From the NCBI RefSeq assembly GCF_001951155.1, contig NZ_CP016359.1, forward strand, positions 699,001 to 763,000: 64,000 bases of DNA, written 5' to 3'. Below, piece by piece: positions 61,995 to 64,000 of the stretch. This stretch comes from Christiangramia flava JLT2011. GTDB taxonomy: Bacteria > Bacteroidota > Bacteroidia > Flavobacteriales > Flavobacteriaceae. The number at the start of each line of letters is the position of its first letter. Positions within the stretch are counted from its first letter, which is position 1. Made by a program: the position numbers and the translations under genes. Below the pieces are notes generated by a model, which did no database searches, was not told where the DNA came from, and saw nothing but the letters and a program-made list of their open reading frames with translations.

Positions 61995-64000
61995 ATGATA
62001 AAATATAGCAAACAAATGTTTCTCCCGCTCATGGCACTTCTCACCCTGAGCTCCTGCCAGAAGGAGGTTATGGAATGGAGAGACCTGGATGAAGACCAGA
62101 AAGTGACGACAGCCGAACTTCCGCTGGAGCTGGAAGAGAAAATTGCCCGTTACGATGCGTTGAAAACCTACAGTGATTATGTACTTGGTGCCGGTATTGT
62201 TATGGACCTGTATATGAACAATGACGCGTACAGCGCGCTGGTGAATGAGAATTTTGATGAAGTGACCGTGGGCTATGCCATGAAACATGGCGCGATGGTC
62301 CAGCCTGATGGTTCCATCAATTTTGGACCTGTGGATGATTTTATCGCGAAAACCAATGCTGCAGGGATCGATGTTTTTGGGCATACCCTGGTTTGGCATG
62401 CCAACCAGAATGCCAGTTACCTCAATGGGCTCATCGCTCCAACTGTTATTCCCGGTTCACCAGGTGCCAACGCACTTGATCTTTCCGGTTTGAAAGACGG
62501 TAGCCTTAGTGGCTGGTCGCTCAATAATCCCGGGGACGGAATCAGTATTGCCGAAGGCGAAGGCCTGGCAACCAATAGCCCTGCATTAAAAATGGAGGCT
62601 AGCGCTTCCGCTTCGCAGCCTTATAACCTGCAGGTGGTGACCCCCGCGATTCCTGTGATCAACGGGCACGAATATGAAATTTCCTTTTACATCCGCTCCG
62701 ATCAGCCGGGAAAAGGTCGAATTTCCTTTAATGGCCTTCAGAATAACTATCCCTACAGAGACTGGTTCGATACCGGCGGGGAATGGACTGAAGCCTTTGA
62801 AACTTCCAGCCAGTGGCAGCAGGTCAAATTCCGCGTAAACGATTTTACGGGAGATAGCTTCCAAATGGCTTTTGACCTCGGGTACCTGCCAGATGTCACC
62901 TATTTTATTGATGTGAACAATCTGAGCGTAACCGACCTGGATGCGGAAGTAACTGCCACTAATCTGATCGCAAATGGGGATTTTGAAAACGGGGCTTTAG
63001 ATGGCTGGTATGGCTACGGAAATAGTTCTACCAGAAGTGTCTCCGCGGAAGGTGAAGGCTACGGGGATGCCGGTTACGCGATGGTGCTTACCAATCCTAC
63101 TGCCGCACAGGCTTACGAAGCCCAACAGGTTTACCAGTTCAGTGAACCGCTTGAGGCGGGAACCGAATATACTTTCTCCTTTTTTATAAAAGCCGATGTT
63201 GCTTCCACGATCCAGGTGGAACTTCAGAGTGAAGATTATTCTGCAGAGTATTCCGGTGCACTGGAGGTGGGAACCAACTGGACCAAAATTGAAAGAACGC
63301 TCACTCCTACCCGGGATGACCGAGTTCGTTTCATCTTCGATTTCGGAACATCAGCCACAACGTTTTATATTGATGATATTATACTGACTGATGGTGAAGT
63401 GAATACAGGTTCCGAACCGGTGATCATAGAACTTTCAGAAGAAGAAAAAGCAAGCATTATCGGTGATGCCATGGAAGACTGGATCACGCAGATGCTGGAT
63501 CATTATAAAGATGAAGTCCATGCCTGGGATGTGGTCAATGAGCCCATGACAGAAGGCGGCTCTGTAAGAGATGGGAATGTGGCAGATCCTGCCAGCGATG
63601 ATTTTTACTGGGTAAAATACCTAGGCCAGGATTATGCGGTTACCGCTTTTAAGCTTGCCAGGGAACTTTCCAATCCCGGTGATATACTCTTCATCAACGA
63701 CTACAACCTGGAATCCAGTCCTGCGAAGGTAGACGGTCTCATCGAATATGTGAAGTATATTGAAAGACAGGGCGCTGAAGTTGATGGAATTGGCACCCAG
63801 ATGCACGTTTCTCTAAATACCAATCGAGAAAACATTGTAAGCATGTTCCAGAAACTGGCGGCCACCGGTAAACTCGTGAAAATCTCTGAACTGGACGTGC
63901 GCCTGGGAACGGCTTCTCCTACTGCCGATCAACTTGCCGAGCAGGCAGATATGTACCAGTTCATCCTGGATTCTTTCCGGGAGAATGTACCCGCCAGTCA
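61995..64000 (+). CDS. GH10 endo-1,4-beta-xylanase with inserted CBMs (3' end missing)
   Basis: The gene is open from the ATG at 61995 to the window edge (668 codons). A lipoprotein signal (MFLPLMALLTLSSC) suggests a surface enzyme. GH10 begins with the strand-3 motif FGHTLVWHANQN (residues ~130-140). Two CBM4/22-like beta-sandwich modules are then inserted (about 165-310 and 315-470), and the barrel resumes with the acid/base Glu in HAWDVVNEPMTEGG and the nucleophile Glu in KISELDVRLG near the edge. This inserted-CBM layout is the same as in the Bacteroides core xylan-utilization xylanase. It cuts xylan outside the cell for SusCD uptake. Confidence 0.92.
   Translation, partial: MIKYSKQMFLPLMALLTLSSCQKEVMEWRDLDEDQKVTTAELPLELEEKIARYDALKTYSDYVLGAGIVMDLYMNNDAYSALVNENFDEVTVGYAMKHGAMVQPDGSINFGPVDDFIAKTNAAGIDVFGHTLVWHANQNASYLNGLIAPTVIPGSPGANALDLSGLKDGSLSGWSLNNPGDGISIAEGEGLATNSPALKMEASASASQPYNLQVVTPAIPVINGHEYEISFYIRSDQPGKGRISFNGLQNNYPYRDWFDTGGEWTEAFETSSQWQQVKFRVNDFTGDSFQMAFDLGYLPDVTYFIDVNNLSVTDLDAEVTATNLIANGDFENGALDGWYGYGNSSTRSVSAEGEGYGDAGYAMVLTNPTAAQAYEAQQVYQFSEPLEAGTEYTFSFFIKADVASTIQVELQSEDYSAEYSGALEVGTNWTKIERTLTPTRDDRVRFIFDFGTSATTFYIDDIILTDGEVNTGSEPVIIELSEEEKASIIGDAMEDWITQMLDHYKDEVHAWDVVNEPMTEGGSVRDGNVADPASDDFYWVKYLGQDYAVTAFKLARELSNPGDILFINDYNLESSPAKVDGLIEYVKYIERQGAEVDGIGTQMHVSLNTNRENIVSMFQKLAATGKLVKISELDVRLGTASPTADQLAEQADMYQFILDSFRENVPAS

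Noticed and set aside
1..64000. CRISPR arrays, rRNA genes or insertion-sequence transposases
   Set aside because: Reading the window I found no regularly spaced direct repeats, no rRNA-like blocks and no transposase or integrase reading frame.

Overview
The window looks like a chromosomal segment of a carbohydrate- and protein-degrading flavobacterium, close to the Gramella/Christiangramia or Zunongwangia type. Two SusC/SusD pairs, HYC_CC_PP and DUF3347 proteins, lipoproteins with short Bacteroidetes-style signal peptides, AT-rich spacers and a TTG-N19-TAnnTTTG-like promoter all support this. Naming the genus is inference.

Left end (1-5437, + strand, visibly more A/T-rich than the rest): the 3' part of a defence locus. 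It holds the C-terminal part of a type III restriction (Res) subunit, a large PLD-like/SNF2 helicase and a DUF4391 protein. It is followed by a 507-base spacer (5438-5944) with two strong hairpin terminators and two copies of a 14-base repeat. The repeat resembles the 3' end of a tmRNA/tRNA-like RNA, so this may be the edge of an integrated island.

Middle (5945-38562, almost all - strand): two operons that may form one system. The first (11912 down to 5945) is a complete trans-4-hydroxy-L-proline catabolic set: deaminase, alpha-ketoglutarate semialdehyde dehydrogenase, epimerase, D-hydroxyproline dehydrogenase and an Xaa-Pro peptidase, with a divergent AraC regulator. The second (38562 down to 12880) is a polysaccharide/glycoprotein utilization locus: SusC, SusD, two S9 peptidases, a GH127-type beta-L-arabinofuranosidase, a DUF885 peptidase, a GH51 alpha-L-arabinofuranosidase, a DUF5695-like protein, an M1 peptidase, a HELGH-motif lipoprotein, a GH97 (retaining subgroup) glycosidase and an M61 peptidase. 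Arabinofuranosidases of both anomeric types, a likely alpha-galactosidase, proline-directed peptidases and hydroxyproline catabolism match, bond by bond, what is needed to dismantle hydroxyproline-rich glycoproteins such as extensins or green-algal walls. This is the main finding of the window. The susC leader contains a 14-bp inverted repeat enclosing two hairpins directly before the start codon.

Mixed region (38880-55387): a CarboxypepD-regulatory protein with a cysteine-rich N-terminus, an alpha/beta esterase with TPRs, an Ada-like DNA methyltransferase with a GNAT and an NTF2-like protein, a SufR-like regulator divergent from a superoxide dismutase with a palindromic operator over the sod promoter, an AraC-headed group of cupins, tautomerase and aldo/keto reductase in which two genes carry frameshifts, a serine hydrolase, and a copper group (DUF305, DUF3347, a CopA-CopB fusion multicopper oxidase, HYC_CC_PP protein).

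Right end (55782-64000, + strand, richer in G/C): the start of a xylan-type PUL, with SusC, SusD, an IPT/TIG glycan-binding lipoprotein and a GH10 endoxylanase that has two carbohydrate-binding modules inserted in the catalytic domain and runs off the window.
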